A DNA stretch of 7,270 nt from NCBI GenBank assembly GCA_026002715.1, contig BOCC01000106.1:1-7270 (forward strand). Reading direction: 5' to 3'. Position 1 is the stretch's first letter, and each line of letters starts with the position of its first letter. Below are positions 6,741-7,270 of this stretch, piece by piece. This DNA comes from Synergistales bacterium. GTDB lineage: Bacteria; Synergistota; Synergistia; Synergistales; Aminobacteriaceae. The notes below the pieces were generated by a model. The model was not told where the DNA came from and ran no database searches. It saw only the letters and a list, made by a program, of their open reading frames with translations. The translations under genes and the position numbers were made by a program.

Positions 6741-6962
6741 AAAGAGAAGCTGATGAAAATTTCAAAACCGCTAATGTCGTAGTTTTTTTGGTTAGTTTTT
6801 TTGGAATTATATATTTGTGCGCTTTTTGGATGGATGCTACGAATAGTTCATATATTTCATATACCTCCTTCAGCGGCCGAGCATCCCACTATCATAGCCC
6901 TCGTATCAATACATCGGTGCACTATATCGCAGCTGAGGCAAGGGTGAGGTCAGATATGGCTG
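6722..6962 (+). pseudogene. Fourth operon gene (membrane protein), cut by an IS5-type element
   Basis: The reading frame opens with GTG at 6722, 9 nt after GAGGGG (6707-6712) and inside the end of the preceding gene. There is no in-frame ATG nearby. The first ~80 residues look genuine: a polar start, one membrane segment at about 18-36 (VVFLVSFFGIIYLCAFW), then a Ser/Tyr/His-rich stretch. From about 6962 the DNA is the end of an insertion sequence. The frame continues to 7147, but those ~60 residues are only the antisense of the transposase, so the natural C-terminus has been lost. What the intact protein did is unknown. The GTG start and the overlap make translation plausible but less certain than for its neighbours. 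Confidence 0.55.
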
Positions 6963-7270
6963 AGAACCTGTTCAATATCTTTTCAACAACAACGAAACAA
7001 AGGCAAGTAAGATCATTTGTAAAGTTGTGGGGATTTTACGCTCACAATTTTTCCATAGACGGCGGCATTTGTCGAGCCAAGCGAAGGTTCGTTCGACAAC
7101 CCACCGCTTTGGAAGTACGGCAAATTTATGTAATTCGTTGCGTTTAACAATCTCTACCTCGGCTTTCGATAAGCGACTCAACCTCATATGCAAACTTCTC
7201 ACCTGTATACCCACCGTCTCCCAAAATCTTCACAACATGAATAGACAGTTCCGGAGCATATGGACGCAGC
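6962..7270 (-). mobile_element. IS5-family insertion sequence, right part (continues beyond window)
   Basis: The inner boundary is near 6962, where the plus strand reads GAGAACCTGTTCAATATC just after the last plausible codons of the interrupted gene. That sequence resembles the terminal inverted repeats of IS5-family elements of the IS427/IS1031 type. The transposase stop codon lies only about 10 bp inside, as is usual. The other end and the target duplication are outside the window, so the exact boundary is uncertain by a few bases. Confidence 0.75.
6972..7270 (-). pseudogene. IS5-family DDE transposase, C-terminal part, frameshifted
   Basis: Two frames of one protein are visible. From 7269 to about 7170 the minus strand encodes a segment with LGDGGYTGEKFAYEVES, where the Asp at 7218-7216 is the second catalytic D of the DDE triad. 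This frame then meets a TAA at 7146-7144. The next frame continues the protein as AEVEIVKRNELHKF, then LPKRWVVERTFAWLDKCRRL with the catalytic Glu at 7094-7092, and ends in LLAFVSLLLKRY at the TGA (6974-6972). The join lies at about 7165-7185. A one- or two-base indel there most likely inactivates this copy. Programmed frameshifting occurs in some IS5 elements but would be unusual so late in the catalytic domain, and a sequencing error is also possible. The GTG at 7214 that opens the downstream frame is not a real start. Confidence 0.85.

Noticed and set aside
6963..7147. C-terminal part of the fourth operon frame as real protein
   Set aside because: From about 6962 the DNA is the transposase end of an IS read antisense, so these residues are not part of the native protein.

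Overview
The window is bacterial accessory DNA. It has two divergent gene blocks, and a mobile element cuts into each edge. Shine-Dalgarno sites, a near-perfect sigma70 promoter, a group II intron end and an IS5-type transposase all point to a bacterium. Base composition looks moderate to slightly AT-rich. I cannot name the taxon.

Left edge, minus strand: positions 1-125 read as the 5' end of a group II intron (domain I start), which runs out of the window. Next to it is a 118-bp non-coding stretch with a strong hairpin. Then comes a minus-strand two-gene operon, 1265 down to 244. It encodes a Lys/Ala/Glu-rich coiled-coil protein of 261 aa and a 79-aa excisionase/MerR-like helix-turn-helix protein, joined by a 4-bp ATGA overlap. 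Its promoter (TTGACA, 16 bp, TATAAT) is very clear. The start of the transcript is overlaid by six head-to-tail 10-bp repeats. A perfect 11-bp inverted repeat lies just upstream of the -35 box. My inference is that the helix-turn-helix protein binds this array and controls its own operon.

Centre to right, plus strand: an extended -10 promoter near 1528 probably drives a tight run of genes. These are (1) a 236-aa coiled-coil protein with a C-terminal membrane anchor; (2) a 1373-aa protein with an N-terminal DUF559/Vsr-like PD-(D/E)XK nuclease domain, a full RecQ-type SF2 helicase core and about 530 C-terminal residues I cannot assign; (3) a 93-aa protein with two membrane segments; and (4) the first ~80 codons of a fourth membrane protein. 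The fourth gene is interrupted by an IS5-family element whose transposase end lies on the minus strand and carries a frameshift.

The plus-strand operon is the main interest. A nuclease fused to a RecQ-like helicase, next to several membrane proteins with a cytoplasmic coiled coil, inside a region rich in mobile elements, resembles an antiphage or anti-plasmid defence module. I do not recognise the set as any named defence system. The defence role is inferred from domains and context, not shown by the sequence.
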